A stretch of 64,000 nt of DNA from JAENVT01 sp963720775. GTDB taxonomy: Bacteria > Actinomycetota > Acidimicrobiia > Acidimicrobiales > Ilumatobacteraceae. The DNA lies in contig CAVRGR010000007.1 in the NCBI GenBank assembly GCA_963720775.1, forward strand, positions 744,001-808,000. The letters run 5' to 3'. The position numbers and the translations under genes were made by a program. The notes below the pieces were generated by a model that saw only the letters and a list, made by a program, of their open reading frames with translations, made no database searches and was not told where the DNA came from. This document shows, in pieces, positions 31,189-40,164 of this stretch (position 1 is the stretch's first letter; every line of letters begins with the position of its first letter).

Positions 31189-33489
31189 TCAGACGAGCTC
31201 TGGTTCGCGGTCCTGCTCGTCGGCGTGGAACCCTTCGACGTTGATGGTCGGCAGAACACGCTTGAGCGACTTCGGCAGCCACCAGTTGCGGTCGCCGAGC
31301 AACTCCATCGTTGCGGGAACCAACACCATGCGCACGATGGTCGCGTCGACCAGAACGGCCGAGGCCAGACCCAGCCCGAACAGCTTGAGGCTGCGATCGT
31401 CGCCCAGGACGAACGCCGAGAAGACGCACACCATGATCAGAGCTGCGGCCGTGATGACCCTGGCGGTGACCGCCAGACCGTCGGCAACGGCCTCGGCGTT
31501 GTCACCCGTGCGGTCGTAGGCCTCTTTCATCCGCGAGAGCAGGAACACCTCGTAGTCCATCGACAGACCGAAGGTGATCGCGAACAGCATCATCGGGATC
31601 CAGGCGTCGATCGGACCTTCCTTGCCGATGCCGAACAGGTTCTTCGCCCAGCCCCATTGGAAGATGGCGACGATGATGCCGTAGGCCGCGCTGACCGACA
31701 GCAGGTTCATCACGACGGCCTTCAGCGGTACCAACAGGCTTCGGAACACGATCATCAGCAGGAGGAAGCTGAGGATGAGGACCGCACCGATCAACAGAGG
31801 CAGCCGGCCGGCGAGATAGTCGGCGAAGTCGATGCTGGCGGCCGAACTGCCGCCCACTCTCACGTCGACACCCGTTGCCGGGAGCTCGGTGTTGCGCAAG
31901 CGGGTGACGAGCTCAGTGGTGGCCTTGTCCTGCGGCGAGCTCACCGGGTAGGCCTGCCAGAACCAGGTTCCCTTGGAAACCTCGGTTCCTGGCGTGGAGA
32001 AGGTGATGTCCTTCTCGGCTGCTAGTGCCGCGTCGACCAACTTCGCCTTCTCGGGAGTGATCGACGGGTCGGTGCTGGCGAGGAACAGCGGCCCACTGCT
32101 GCCGGCACCGAAACCTTCGGCCATGAGGTCGTAGGCCTTGCGCGCCGTCTTGTCTTCCTTGAGGTTGCCGGTATCGCCGAAACCGAGGCGGATCGAGAAC
32201 AGTGGCAATGCCAGCAGGACGAGGATGGTGACGCCGATGAGGAGCGGTGGCCACGGCCGACGTTGGATGAGGCGGCTCCAGCGATACCAGAACTGTTGCT
32301 CGCGGGGTTTGGCGTGGTGATGAGGGAGGTGCTTGCGCAGGACACGACCGAACGGCAGGAAGCTCGCCGCCATCACGACGACGCCGATGGCGAAGGCGCC
32401 GAGCAGGGCGATGCCGAGGGCCAGACCGGTGAACACTCCGGCCATCGCCAGCACGACGAAGACACCAACAGCGATGGCCGCGGCACGCGTCGTTTCCTCG
32501 ACGCGCTTGCCGGCAAAGCCAATCAACGCGGGCAGCAGCGTGATGGCTGCCAGCATCATCACCAGAACGCTGACCGCGCTGGCGACAGCGAGCCCGCGCA
32601 CGAACGCGAGACCGATGATGAACAGGCCGAGCAACGAGATCATCACGGTGATTCCGGCGAAGATGACGGCTCGCCCGGACGAATCGACCGCTTGCACGAC
32701 GGCGTCTTCGGGTTCCATCCCGTTGTGGAAGTTCTCGCGGTACCGGGTGACGATGAACAGGGCGTAGTCGATGCCGACGCCGATCCCGATCATGGCTGCG
32801 ATCTGCGGTGAGAACTCAGGCATGCCGAAGGCGTTGGACAGGATGCCCAACACGCCGGCGCCCACTCCGAGGCCGAACAGCGCCGTGCCGATGGGCAATC
32901 CCATGGCCAGCACCGAGCCGAAGGCGAGCATCAGGATCATCACCGCGGCGAGGATGCCGAGGATCTCGCTCTCGGGGAGCTCGAACCCGGCGAACAACTG
33001 ACTTCCGTACTCGATCTGCAGACCGGGCGGTCGGACGACCTCGTTGCCGAGCGCTTCGATCTTGTCGGCGAGCTTGATGGTCGCCGACTGGCTGCGTTGC
33101 GTGACGCTGAGCTGAGCAAACGAGATCGGTTTCGCCTTGCTGTTGAAGTCGGCGCCTTCCGGGCTGTACGGACTGACCACCTTGACGCCGTCGAGCTTGT
33201 CGACCTCGGCGAAGAACGGCTCCATCGCCGCCTTGACGGCGGGGTCGTCGGTGCCGTTGGGGGACGTGAACACGATCTGCGCGGTCCAGCCCGCGTCTTC
33301 CTTGTTCCCGCCGCTCTCCAGGGCATCCTGCACGACCTTCGAGTCGCTGTTCGGCAGGTTGAAGTCGGTGTGGTAGTTGGTTCCGATCGCCCCACCGATG
33401 GCGCTGATGCCGATCAGCAGCGGCAGCCAGATGGCGAACACCATGATCCGCCGTTTGCGGAAGCTGAAGCGAGCGAGACGAGCAAGCAC
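31189..33489 (-). CDS. MMPL family RND transporter
   Basis: A 766-residue protein with twelve membrane helices in two halves. Each half has a large extracytoplasmic loop, and the key Asp-Tyr pairs of MmpL proteins are present: MIGIGVGIDYALFIVTRYRE and FAITFGLSMDYEVFLLSRMK. In mycobacteria these residues carry protons for export of lipids or siderophores. The start is GTG 33489. No partner MmpS-like gene is seen. It is divergent from rsgA with almost no gap. Confidence 0.92.
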   Translation of the reverse strand: MLARLARFSFRKRRIMVFAIWLPLLIGISAIGGAIGTNYHTDFNLPNSDSKVVQDALESGGNKEDAGWTAQIVFTSPNGTDDPAVKAAMEPFFAEVDKLDGVKVVSPYSPEGADFNSKAKPISFAQLSVTQRSQSATIKLADKIEALGNEVVRPPGLQIEYGSQLFAGFELPESEILGILAAVMILMLAFGSVLAMGLPIGTALFGLGVGAGVLGILSNAFGMPEFSPQIAAMIGIGVGIDYALFIVTRYRENFHNGMEPEDAVVQAVDSSGRAVIFAGITVMISLLGLFIIGLAFVRGLAVASAVSVLVMMLAAITLLPALIGFAGKRVEETTRAAAIAVGVFVVLAMAGVFTGLALGIALLGAFAIGVVVMAASFLPFGRVLRKHLPHHHAKPREQQFWYRWSRLIQRRPWPPLLIGVTILVLLALPLFSIRLGFGDTGNLKEDKTARKAYDLMAEGFGAGSSGPLFLASTDPSITPEKAKLVDAALAAEKDITFSTPGTEVSKGTWFWQAYPVSSPQDKATTELVTRLRNTELPATGVDVRVGGSSAASIDFADYLAGRLPLLIGAVLILSFLLLMIVFRSLLVPLKAVVMNLLSVSAAYGIIVAIFQWGWAKNLFGIGKEGPIDAWIPMMLFAITFGLSMDYEVFLLSRMKEAYDRTGDNAEAVADGLAVTARVITAAALIMVCVFSAFVLGDDRSLKLFGLGLASAVLVDATIVRMVLVPATMELLGDRNWWLPKSLKRVLPTINVEGFHADEQDREPELV

Positions 33490-33490
33490 T

Positions 33491-34585
33491 TTGGATCCCC
33501 TCCAATGTCAGTCGACAACCCCGCAGGCCATCGGCAGTTGGGTCACGTGCGACGCTACCCTCAGCATCATCGACGAACGGTGTGACATTCGACTCGGATG
33601 GAACGAGGCGCTGGAAAAAGCGTGGAACGCTCTCGGGCTCACCGAGGTGCCCGGCAGGGTGATGCGTCTCGATCGAGGTTGGAGCACGGTGCTGCGCGCG
33701 CTCGATGCCGAGCCGCTGCGAATACGCAACATCGGTGCGGAGGTGGCTGTGGGTGATTGGGTCGTGCCGTCGGTGGAGCTCGACCGGGTCGAGGCTGTGC
33801 TGCCGCGGCGGAGCGCGTTCGTGCGTCGCGCCTCGTTCGAGGGCAGCCGTGCGGAGTCGCAGACGATTGCCGCAAACATAGACGTGGTCATGCTCGTGCA
33901 CGCCCTCACGTCACCGCCCAATCAACGACGGCTGGAGCGCGAACTGGTGTTGGCATGGGACAGTGGCGCGCGACCCGTTGTGGTGCTCACCAAACGAGAT
34001 CTGGTCGACGATCCGGCAGCGTCCGAGAGCTCGCTCCACGCGGCGGCGCCCGGCGTCGCCATCGTCACTGCCAGCGGCATCAGTGGCGAGGGCGTCGACG
34101 AGTTGGCGTCGTTCGCCGCGGGCAACGCCACGATCGCCTTGCTCGGTGCGAGCGGCGTGGGCAAGAGCACGTTGATCAATGCGCTCGTCGGGCGGGGCGC
34201 ACAGGCGACTGCAATGGTCCGCGAAGGCGACGGTCGCGGTCGTCATACGACCGTGGCAGCGGAGCTCGTGCGCCTTCCGGGTGGAGGTTGGTTGATCGAC
34301 ACTCCCGGGGTGCGCGCGGTCAGTCTGTGGAGCAGCGGTCATGGCATCGAGCGAGCCTTCGCCGACGTCTTCGATCTCATGGACGACTGCCGGTTTCGAG
34401 ACTGCAAGCACGAAGACGAGCCAGGTTGCGCGGTTCAGGCCGCCATCACTGCCGGCAGGCTCGATCCGCTGCGGCTGGCCAGCATGAAGCGGCTCGTGGC
34501 CGAGGAGCTTGCGCTCGAAGAAGAACAACGGGTGCAGCTCAGGGCTCAGGATCGACGCGGCGTGCGCAAGGTGCGCGTGAAATGA
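33491..34585 (+). CDS. rsgA: Ribosome small subunit-dependent GTPase A
   Basis: A circularly permuted GTPase that assists 30S subunit maturation. After an OB-fold start (VPGRVMRLDRGWSTVL) come G4 LTKRDLV, then the P-loop GASGVGKSTLINALVG, the G2 HTTVAAELVRL and G3 DTPGVRAV. The zinc domain at the C-terminus has C-x-F-x-D-C-x-H and a later Cys (CRFRDCKHEDEPGC). The start is unclear: no ATG or GTG precedes the domain, and TTG 33491 is the only near-start codon after the divergent MMPL start. Its stop overlaps the dioxygenase start as ATGA. Confidence 0.92.
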   Translation: MDPLQCQSTTPQAIGSWVTCDATLSIIDERCDIRLGWNEALEKAWNALGLTEVPGRVMRLDRGWSTVLRALDAEPLRIRNIGAEVAVGDWVVPSVELDRVEAVLPRRSAFVRRASFEGSRAESQTIAANIDVVMLVHALTSPPNQRRLERELVLAWDSGARPVVVLTKRDLVDDPAASESSLHAAAPGVAIVTASGISGEGVDELASFAAGNATIALLGASGVGKSTLINALVGRGAQATAMVREGDGRGRHTTVAAELVRLPGGGWLIDTPGVRAVSLWSSGHGIERAFADVFDLMDDCRFRDCKHEDEPGCAVQAAITAGRLDPLRLASMKRLVAEELALEEEQRVQLRAQDRRGVRKVRVK

Positions 34586-35613
34586 CAGGCGACCACATCC
34601 CGGTGATCGATCTCGGGCCGTGGTGGGGCAGCGCCGACGACCGCCTCACAGTCGGCCGCCATGTCGACGCCGCGGCGCGACGATTCGGGTTCTTCCAGGT
34701 CGTCAACCACCGTGTGCCGCAGCAGCGAATCGACGCGATGGTCGAGGCGAGTACTGCGTTTTTCGAACTGCCGGCGGGGGTGAAGCGACGCTGCACGCCC
34801 GAAGATCCGTCGATCAACCGTGGCTACGCGGCGCGGGGCACCGAGGCGCTCTCGTACAGCATGGGTCGCGACGCGCCCCCCGACTTGTTCGAGGCGTTCA
34901 ACATCGGCGAGGACGATGTCGACTACGACGACCCGTTCTATGCCGCCGAGCGGCGCGGCGTGTTCGCTCCCAACATCTGGCCGGACGAACCATCGGGGCT
35001 TCGCCGCGCCCTGGTCGACTACTTCGCGTCGGCCCGACAACTGGCGCTCACCCTGACCGACGTGTTCGCCGTTGCCCTCGGTCTCCCCGACCGTTGGTTC
35101 TCGACGTACGTCGACCGTTCGACCACCACGATGCGCGCCATTCGCTACGAACGTCGCGCCGGCGAGCCCGACCCGCTTCCCGGCCAGCAGCGCATGGGTG
35201 CACACACCGACTACGGAATCGTCACGGTGCTCTACGCCGAAGCAGTGGCCGGTCTGCAGATCGTGGCGCCGAACGGCGAATGGATCGACGTCGTCCCGGT
35301 TGACGGAGCAATGGTCATCAACCTCGGCGACCTCACCGCTCAGTGGACCAACGATCAATGGCGCTCGACGGTGCACCGCGTCGTTCCTCCATCGGCGAAG
35401 GTCGGCGGGCCGGTCGTGCGCCGCAGCGCCGCCTTCTTCCTCGACGGCAACTGGGACACGGTGATCACCTGCTTGCCGACCTGTACCAGCGCCGACAACC
35501 CGCAGCGCTACCCACCGGTCACCGCTGGTCAACACCTGATGGCCAAGCTGATGGGCCCGAGGTTGCTGCGCGTCAGCGACGCAGTCGACACGTCTGGCGA
35601 CCGCGGCCGCTGA
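34582..35613 (+). CDS. Isopenicillin N synthase-like 2OG/Fe(II) dioxygenase
   Basis: A 343-residue non-heme iron oxygenase. The N-terminal DIOX_N part is IPVIDLGPWWGSADD through FGFFQVVNHRVP. The iron triad is H208-x-D210 (MGAHTDYGIVTVL) and H265 (STVHRVV). R280-x-S282 (VVRRSAAFF) binds 2-oxoglutarate or the substrate carboxylate. It probably hydroxylates or oxidises a small molecule. It is translationally coupled to rsgA and followed by an acyl-CoA dehydrogenase in the same direction. Confidence 0.92.
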   Translation: MTGDHIPVIDLGPWWGSADDRLTVGRHVDAAARRFGFFQVVNHRVPQQRIDAMVEASTAFFELPAGVKRRCTPEDPSINRGYAARGTEALSYSMGRDAPPDLFEAFNIGEDDVDYDDPFYAAERRGVFAPNIWPDEPSGLRRALVDYFASARQLALTLTDVFAVALGLPDRWFSTYVDRSTTTMRAIRYERRAGEPDPLPGQQRMGAHTDYGIVTVLYAEAVAGLQIVAPNGEWIDVVPVDGAMVINLGDLTAQWTNDQWRSTVHRVVPPSAKVGGPVVRRSAAFFLDGNWDTVITCLPTCTSADNPQRYPPVTAGQHLMAKLMGPRLLRVSDAVDTSGDRGR

Positions 35614-35666
35614 CTCCCCGCACAGCGGGTGCAAGAACCTTTCCCGCCGCACTCTACGTTTGCGAT

Positions 35667-36923
35667 ATGGAATTCGCCTTCACCGACCGCTGCAACGAGT
35701 ATCGGGCATCGCTCCTCAGCTTCATGGACGAGTGCATCTATCCGAACGAGCCCGTGTACCACGAGCAGTTGCGTGCCAGCGGCGACCCGCATCACCACCC
35801 GGCGGTGATGGAGAAGTTGAAGGCCGAGGCTCGCAAGCGCGGGCTGTGGAACCTGTTCCAGCCGCACAAGGACTGGGGCCCGGGCCTCACCAATGCCGAG
35901 TACGCACCGCTCGCCGAGATCATGGGTCGCAGCACCATCGCCAGCGAGGCGTGCAACTGCTCGGCACCTGATACCGGCAACATGGAAGTGCTGACGATGT
36001 TCGGTAGCGCGGAGCAGAAAGACATGTGGCTGCGACCTCTGCTCGAAGGCGAGATCCGCTCGGCGTTCGCGATGACCGAGCCTGATGTTGCATCGAGCGA
36101 CGCCACCAACATCGCCTTGAGCATCGAACGTGATGGCGACGACTACGTGTTGAACGGTCGCAAGTGGTGGATCTCGGGGGCGATGCATCCCAACTGCAAG
36201 ATCTTCATCGTGATGGGCAAGAGCAACCTTGCCGCGCCGCCACATCGCCAGCAGAGTCAGATCCTCGTGCCGATGGGCACCCCGGGCCTCACCGTGGTGC
36301 GCGCTCTGCCCGTGTTCGGCTACCTCGATCCCGAGGGCCACGTCGAACTGCGATTCGAGAACTGCCGCGTGCCCGCCACCAACCTCATCGCCAACGACGG
36401 CGACGGCTTCGCGATCAGCCAGGCGCGGCTCGGCCCAGGAAGGATCCACCACTGCATGCGCTCCATCGGGGCGGCCGAAAGGGCGCTGGAACTGCTCTGT
36501 CAGAGGGCGCTGAGCCGCACCACCTTCGGCCGGCGGCTCGCCGAGCGCAGCAACATCATGGATTGGATCGCCGAATCGCGCATCGACCTGGAGATGGTTC
36601 GGCTCCTCACCCTGAAGACGGCATGGATGATGGACACGGTTGGCAACAAGGCTGCTGCGGTCGAGATCAGTGCAATCAAGGTTGCCGCGCCCAACGTCGC
36701 CCTTCGCGTGATCGATCGAGCTATCCAGGTGCATGGCGCCGGCGGTCTCAGCGACGACTGGCCGCTGGCACAGATGTACGCGCACCAGCGCACGTTGCGC
36801 CTCGCCGATGGCCCCGACGAAGTGCACAAGATGACTATCGCTCGTCGCGAACTGCGCCGCCATGATCCTGACTTCCGAATGGACGGACCGGTTCCGGTCG
36901 CTCCGGGCGGCGGCCGCGGCTGA
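35667..36923 (+). CDS. Acyl-CoA dehydrogenase
   Basis: A 418-residue flavoenzyme of the ACAD family. FAMTEPDVASSDATNIALSI binds FAD and acyl-CoA. NGRKWWISGAMHPNCKIFIV is the middle beta domain. Residues GPGRIHHCMRSIGAAERALE and QRALSRTTFGRRLAE belong to the C-terminal helical domain, and IQVHGAGGLSDDWPLAQMYA carries the region where the catalytic base normally sits (here around RTLRLADGPDEVH). The N-terminal helix resembles long-chain/ACAD11-like members. It acts in fatty-acid or related acyl oxidation; the substrate is unknown. Confidence 0.93.
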   Translation: MEFAFTDRCNEYRASLLSFMDECIYPNEPVYHEQLRASGDPHHHPAVMEKLKAEARKRGLWNLFQPHKDWGPGLTNAEYAPLAEIMGRSTIASEACNCSAPDTGNMEVLTMFGSAEQKDMWLRPLLEGEIRSAFAMTEPDVASSDATNIALSIERDGDDYVLNGRKWWISGAMHPNCKIFIVMGKSNLAAPPHRQQSQILVPMGTPGLTVVRALPVFGYLDPEGHVELRFENCRVPATNLIANDGDGFAISQARLGPGRIHHCMRSIGAAERALELLCQRALSRTTFGRRLAERSNIMDWIAESRIDLEMVRLLTLKTAWMMDTVGNKAAAVEISAIKVAAPNVALRVIDRAIQVHGAGGLSDDWPLAQMYAHQRTLRLADGPDEVHKMTIARRELRRHDPDFRMDGPVPVAPGGGRG

Positions 36924-36925
36924 AG

Positions 36926-37936
36926 GTGCCAACGATGGTCGATACAAACGTTTCCGACTCGATGGCGACCCTCCGCCGTGTTGCCGATCGAATGATCGAC
37001 TGGCGCTTCCATTGTTGGTACTGGGGCGATGCCATCGCCGTCGACGGTCTGCTCGAGGCCGATTCTCTCGGAGCGGGTCACTACCGCGAAGGTGTCGTCG
37101 AGACGCTGCAGCGCTGGCACGATCATTGCCTGCCGAACTTCGACGACGTCTTGGCGCCAGGTGCGGCAATCGTCCGACTCGTGATGGACGGCGACCTGCC
37201 GCCGGCCGCGGCCGAGCGCGTGTTGGCTCGCCTCGCCGGGTTGCCGGCCGTGCACGGCGACATCCCCTCGCTGGAGCCGCATCGGCTCGTGTTCCGCTAC
37301 GGCGTCTGCATCGATGCCGTGTACCACTTACCTGCGCTGTACGCCCTCGCAGCGCGTTGGCGCGACGATGCGGAGCTCGCCCGCAAGGCGATCAATATCG
37401 CCGTCGACAGCATGGCCGTGTTGCGTTGCGACTCGGGGTGGGCGCAGTGGTTCGATCCGACGAGGAAGGCGAACAATGGCGTGGCGTGGACCCGCGGCAT
37501 GGGTTGGGCCGTGCTGGGGTTGCTCGACCTCGTCCACGCCGCTGAGGGACGCGGCACCGCAGAGGCCACCGATCTCGCCGGTGCAGTGTTGGAACGTTTG
37601 GCTGCGACCCAGCTATCGGATGGCAACTGGGCCGAGGTGCTCGACCACCCACCGGCTGGCAGCGAGACGTCGACCGCTTCCTTCTACGTCGCGGCCGTGT
37701 TGCACCCAGCGGCGCGTGGTTTGGTGGCACTACCGGCTGAGGTGCTCGCCCGCGCCACTGATGCCTGTCTTCGAGCCGTTGCCGACGACGGCACCTTCAC
37801 CGGGGTCACCACCGATGTTTTGCCGAGCTGGAACATCACGACCTACGAGAACTGCCCCACCGAGCCGTCGCCCTGGGCGCAAGGTGCCGGTGTTCGCGCG
37901 TTCGCCGCGCTCGCCCGAGCCGATCAGTTGCTGTAG
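36926..37936 (+). CDS. GH88/GH105-like unsaturated glycuronyl hydrolase
   Basis: A 336-residue alpha/alpha-barrel protein. RFHCWYWGDAIAVDGLLEAD, FRYGVCIDAVYHLPALYALA and NNGVAWTRGMGWAVLGLLDL match the alternating helices of GH88/105 enzymes, with the W-x-R-G-x-G-W motif and a Asp in GVCIDAVYHL that aligns with the proton donor. ETSTASFYVAAVL matches the conserved S-x-x-x-F-x-Y-x-L block. These enzymes hydrate the double bond left by polysaccharide lyases. Here it sits beside acyl and oxidative genes rather than lyases. GTG 36926 or ATG 36935 may be the start. Its end overlaps the convergent PPOX gene by 13 bases. Confidence 0.8.
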   Translation: MPTMVDTNVSDSMATLRRVADRMIDWRFHCWYWGDAIAVDGLLEADSLGAGHYREGVVETLQRWHDHCLPNFDDVLAPGAAIVRLVMDGDLPPAAAERVLARLAGLPAVHGDIPSLEPHRLVFRYGVCIDAVYHLPALYALAARWRDDAELARKAINIAVDSMAVLRCDSGWAQWFDPTRKANNGVAWTRGMGWAVLGLLDLVHAAEGRGTAEATDLAGAVLERLAATQLSDGNWAEVLDHPPAGSETSTASFYVAAVLHPAARGLVALPAEVLARATDACLRAVADDGTFTGVTTDVLPSWNITTYENCPTEPSPWAQGAGVRAFAALARADQLL

Positions 37937-38364
37937 ATGCGCGACGGCGACACGAAGACTGCAGCTCGACGCTGTTCGAGCATCGCCCGATCGTAGGCGT
38001 CCCAGTCGTCGTGTTGCCCGCCGGCGGCGGTGAACACTTCTCGTAGCAGCAATCGGAAGCGTTCGGCATCGACCAACGAATGAGGATCGTCGGGCCCGAC
38101 GATCACGGCCCGGCCTTCGACCGTCGCCCACGACCACGACGACCGGAACGTGACCGCGATCTGGGGTCGGGCCCTGAGGTTGGCCAGCTTCGCCGGGCCG
38201 TAGGTCACGAACGCCACCGTGGGTTCGCCCGTGACCGGATGCAGTAGGGCGCCGGCGTTCACGAGCGAGGCCTGGATGGTGAGATCGGCGCGCAGCGTGG
38301 CCACGACTGCGAGATATTGCTCGCGCTGAGCAAGCTCCATCACTTCGTCCAACGTCGTCGTCAT
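37924..38364 (-). CDS. PPOX-class F420/FMN-binding protein
   Basis: A 146-residue split-barrel protein. QREQYLAVVATLRADLTIQA and SLVNAGALLHPVTGEPTVAF are typical of the pyridoxamine 5'-phosphate oxidase-like family, and YGPAKLANLRARPQIAVTFR gives the K-x-x-N-L-R-x-x-P cofactor-phosphate motif of the actinobacterial F420-dependent subgroup (TIGR03618-like). The C-terminal EQRRAAVFVSPSRIYSN is also typical. The cofactor is probably F420 or FMN, and the substrate is unknown. Confidence 0.85.
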   Translation of the reverse strand: MTTTLDEVMELAQREQYLAVVATLRADLTIQASLVNAGALLHPVTGEPTVAFVTYGPAKLANLRARPQIAVTFRSSWSWATVEGRAVIVGPDDPHSLVDAERFRLLLREVFTAAGGQHDDWDAYDRAMLEQRRAAVFVSPSRIYSN

Positions 38365-38542
38365 CGGCGCTCCTTGTTCCGTGGCCTCTTGCGAAACGGT
38401 ACGCCATCGCCCGAAGAACTTTCATCGGGCGCTCCGGACGGTGCTGTTCGATGGGCGCGATTCCGGAACTGCGGTTTCCGCTGCCGCGCCCAAGCACTTG
38501 TGATGAGAGCCGCACACAAGTAGGCGCGGCACGAGTCTTGTG

Positions 38543-38869
38543 CTATCTCGACAGGCGAGCGCGCACCTCGACGGCGCGGCTGAACCCGGTGCGTTCGAGT
38601 CGCTCGCGAAGACGATGACTGTTGCACACCACCGAGAGGTCGACTCCGGCTTGGCGCGCCGAACCAGCGGCGCCCAGCAACACCCCGAGACCGGTGTCGT
38701 CGAGGACGGTCACGCCGTCGAGGTCGATGACGAGCATTCGGTCGGGGTGATGCGTGAGTGCTTTGCTGAGCGCGTCGTGCAGCATCGGGATGGTGGCCAG
38801 GTCGACCTCGCCCGAGAGGGTGACGACGGCGGCGTCGCCGATCACCACGGTGCTCGTCGACAGGTTCAT
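38543..38869 (-). CDS. STAS domain anti-sigma factor antagonist
   Basis: A 108-residue protein from ATG 38869. VVTLSGEVDLATIPMLHDAL and MLVIDLDGVTVLDDTGLGVL form the STAS fold of the SpoIIAA/RsbV family. The phosphorylatable site is normally a Ser in D-S-x-G; here the loop reads LDDTGLGVL, so Thr takes that place. It ends the Tad operon on the same strand, 18 bases after TadE, as in some actinobacteria. Its partner anti-sigma kinase is not in the window. Confidence 0.85.
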   Translation of the reverse strand: MNLSTSTVVIGDAAVVTLSGEVDLATIPMLHDALSKALTHHPDRMLVIDLDGVTVLDDTGLGVLLGAAGSARQAGVDLSVVCNSHRLRERLERTGFSRAVEVRARLSR

Positions 38870-38886
38870 GCCGCGCAGGTTACGAC

Positions 38887-39267
38887 TCACGGAGGTTCGA
38901 GCGCCATGGTTGCTTTCGCTGTGATCGTGATATCGGGGATCAAAGCGCCGATCAGTGGCACGTCGGTGTGGGTGACGTGGCTGACGGTGACCGTGACGGT
39001 GTCGTTCGACGATTCGCTGGCCACCGTCAACGGGCGCAGGGCAACCGCCCGATCGGCCGCTTCGTCCGCTGCAGCGGCCGATGAAGCAGCAACCGACGCG
39101 GCGCGGGCGGCCTCGCGGGCGGCGAGTTCCACGGCGAGCTGGTCGCGGACGACGACTACCAGTTGCACGATGCCGAGCAGGAACATGAACAACAACGGCA
39201 AGCACAACGCCAGCTCGACCGCAGCTTGGCCGCGGTCGCGCCGATCAGAGCTTGTCGGTGACGGCAT
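38887..39267 (-). CDS. tadE: TadE-like pilus assembly protein
   Basis: A 126-residue protein from ATG 39267. RDRGQAAVELALCLPLLFMF is the hallmark G-Q-A-x-V-E-x-A/L-L-x-L-P-L cleavage and hydrophobic helix of TadE minor pilins. An extracellular Ala-rich part follows, with an SHVTHTDVPLIGALIPDITI strand. In mycobacteria the same position is held by Rv3655c. It overlaps the preceding pilin gene by 23 bases. Confidence 0.85.
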   Translation of the reverse strand: MPSPTSSDRRDRGQAAVELALCLPLLFMFLLGIVQLVVVVRDQLAVELAAREAARAASVAASSAAAADEAADRAVALRPLTVASESSNDTVTVTVSHVTHTDVPLIGALIPDITITAKATMALEPP

Positions 39268-39448
39268 CGAGCACCCGGTCGAACAAGTGACCGATCTTTC
39301 CTGCACCTCCACCGCTCGTTGCCCAACCGACCAGCAGCAAAGCAACCAATGCCGCACCGAGCAGCACGAGTGCGTATTCGGTGGTGGCCTGCCCGCTGTC
39401 GGCGCCGGCGAGCACCCACGTGTGGAATCGGACGAACAGTTTCATCAT
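39245..39448 (-). CDS. DUF4244/Flp-type pilin
   Basis: A 67-residue protein. ADSGQATTEYALVLLGAALV contains the G-Q-x-x-x-E-Y pilin cleavage motif and a hydrophobic helix, followed by a short tail (GKIGHLFDRVLDAVTDKL). It is the major-pilin-like member of the Tad locus, equivalent to Rv3656c. The ATG at 39448 is followed by a second ATG three bases on. Confidence 0.88.
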   Translation of the reverse strand: MMKLFVRFHTWVLAGADSGQATTEYALVLLGAALVALLLVGWATSGGGAGKIGHLFDRVLDAVTDKL

Positions 39449-39483
39449 GCCGGGCCCCTTTCGATGTCGGTGTTCCGCCGCTG

Positions 39484-40164
39484 TCAGGTGTGCAGCGACG
39501 ACAGGGCTCCGAGGAGCAAGGGGACGATGGCGAGCAGAACGAACGATGGCAGCGTGCACAACACGAGCGGCACGGCGAGGCGCACGGGCAGTTCGCGGGC
39601 GGTGGTGTCGGCGTCGCGGCGACGATGCTGGCGAGCCTCGAACGACAATCGCTCGAGCACGGGGGCGAGCGGCAGGCCATAGCGATCGGCCGACGACAAC
39701 GAGTCGGCAAGTGGCTGGGCGATCGGGCCGAGGCGATCGCGCAGCTCTTGCAGCGCGTCGGCGAAGCGCGAGCCCGACTGCATGGCCTCGTCGACGGCGA
39801 CGAATGCGGCGCGAAGCGGGGGTTGCAGGTACGGCGTGATCTCGCCGACCGCTTGCGCGGGGATGTATCCGGCGCGGATCGACAGGACCAACAGGTCGAG
39901 TGCGTCGGGATAGCCGGCCGAGATCTGCCGGGTGATGCGGGCCGCGCGGCGAGAGGACGTCGAGTGCTGCCAGATGCCGATGACGAGGAGCGTCACCATG
40001 CCGGTAACCGGCCCTGTGATCGCGGCGAGGGCGACCGGGATCATCGACATCCAGCGGCGCGGAAGACGGCGCCGCGCCTTGGCTCGGGCGCGTGCAGCGG
40101 GCTTGGGTCGGATCAGCCAGCAGCCAAGAACAACCAGTGACCCAGAGCAAACCGCGACGATCAT
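39484..40164 (-). CDS. tadC: Type II secretion F-like membrane protein TadC
   Basis: A 226-residue protein from ATG 40164, overlapping the tadB stop as ATGA. A first hydrophobic helix (MIVAVCSGSLVVLGCWLI) and a second (MIPVALAAITGPVTGMVTL) precede the GspF/T2SSF core, YPDALDLLVLSIRAGYIPAQ through SADRYGLPLAPVLERLSFEA. The C-terminal helices are RLAVPLVLCTLPSFVLLAIV and PLLLGALSSL. It forms the inner-membrane platform with TadB for Tad pilus assembly. Confidence 0.85.
   Translation of the reverse strand: MIVAVCSGSLVVLGCWLIRPKPAARARAKARRRLPRRWMSMIPVALAAITGPVTGMVTLLVIGIWQHSTSSRRAARITRQISAGYPDALDLLVLSIRAGYIPAQAVGEITPYLQPPLRAAFVAVDEAMQSGSRFADALQELRDRLGPIAQPLADSLSSADRYGLPLAPVLERLSFEARQHRRRDADTTARELPVRLAVPLVLCTLPSFVLLAIVPLLLGALSSLHT

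Noticed and set aside
31150..32025. Long plus-strand frames opposite topA and the MMPL gene.
   Set aside because: They mirror His/Arg/Gln-rich shadow sequence; the minus-strand genes have complete family signatures.
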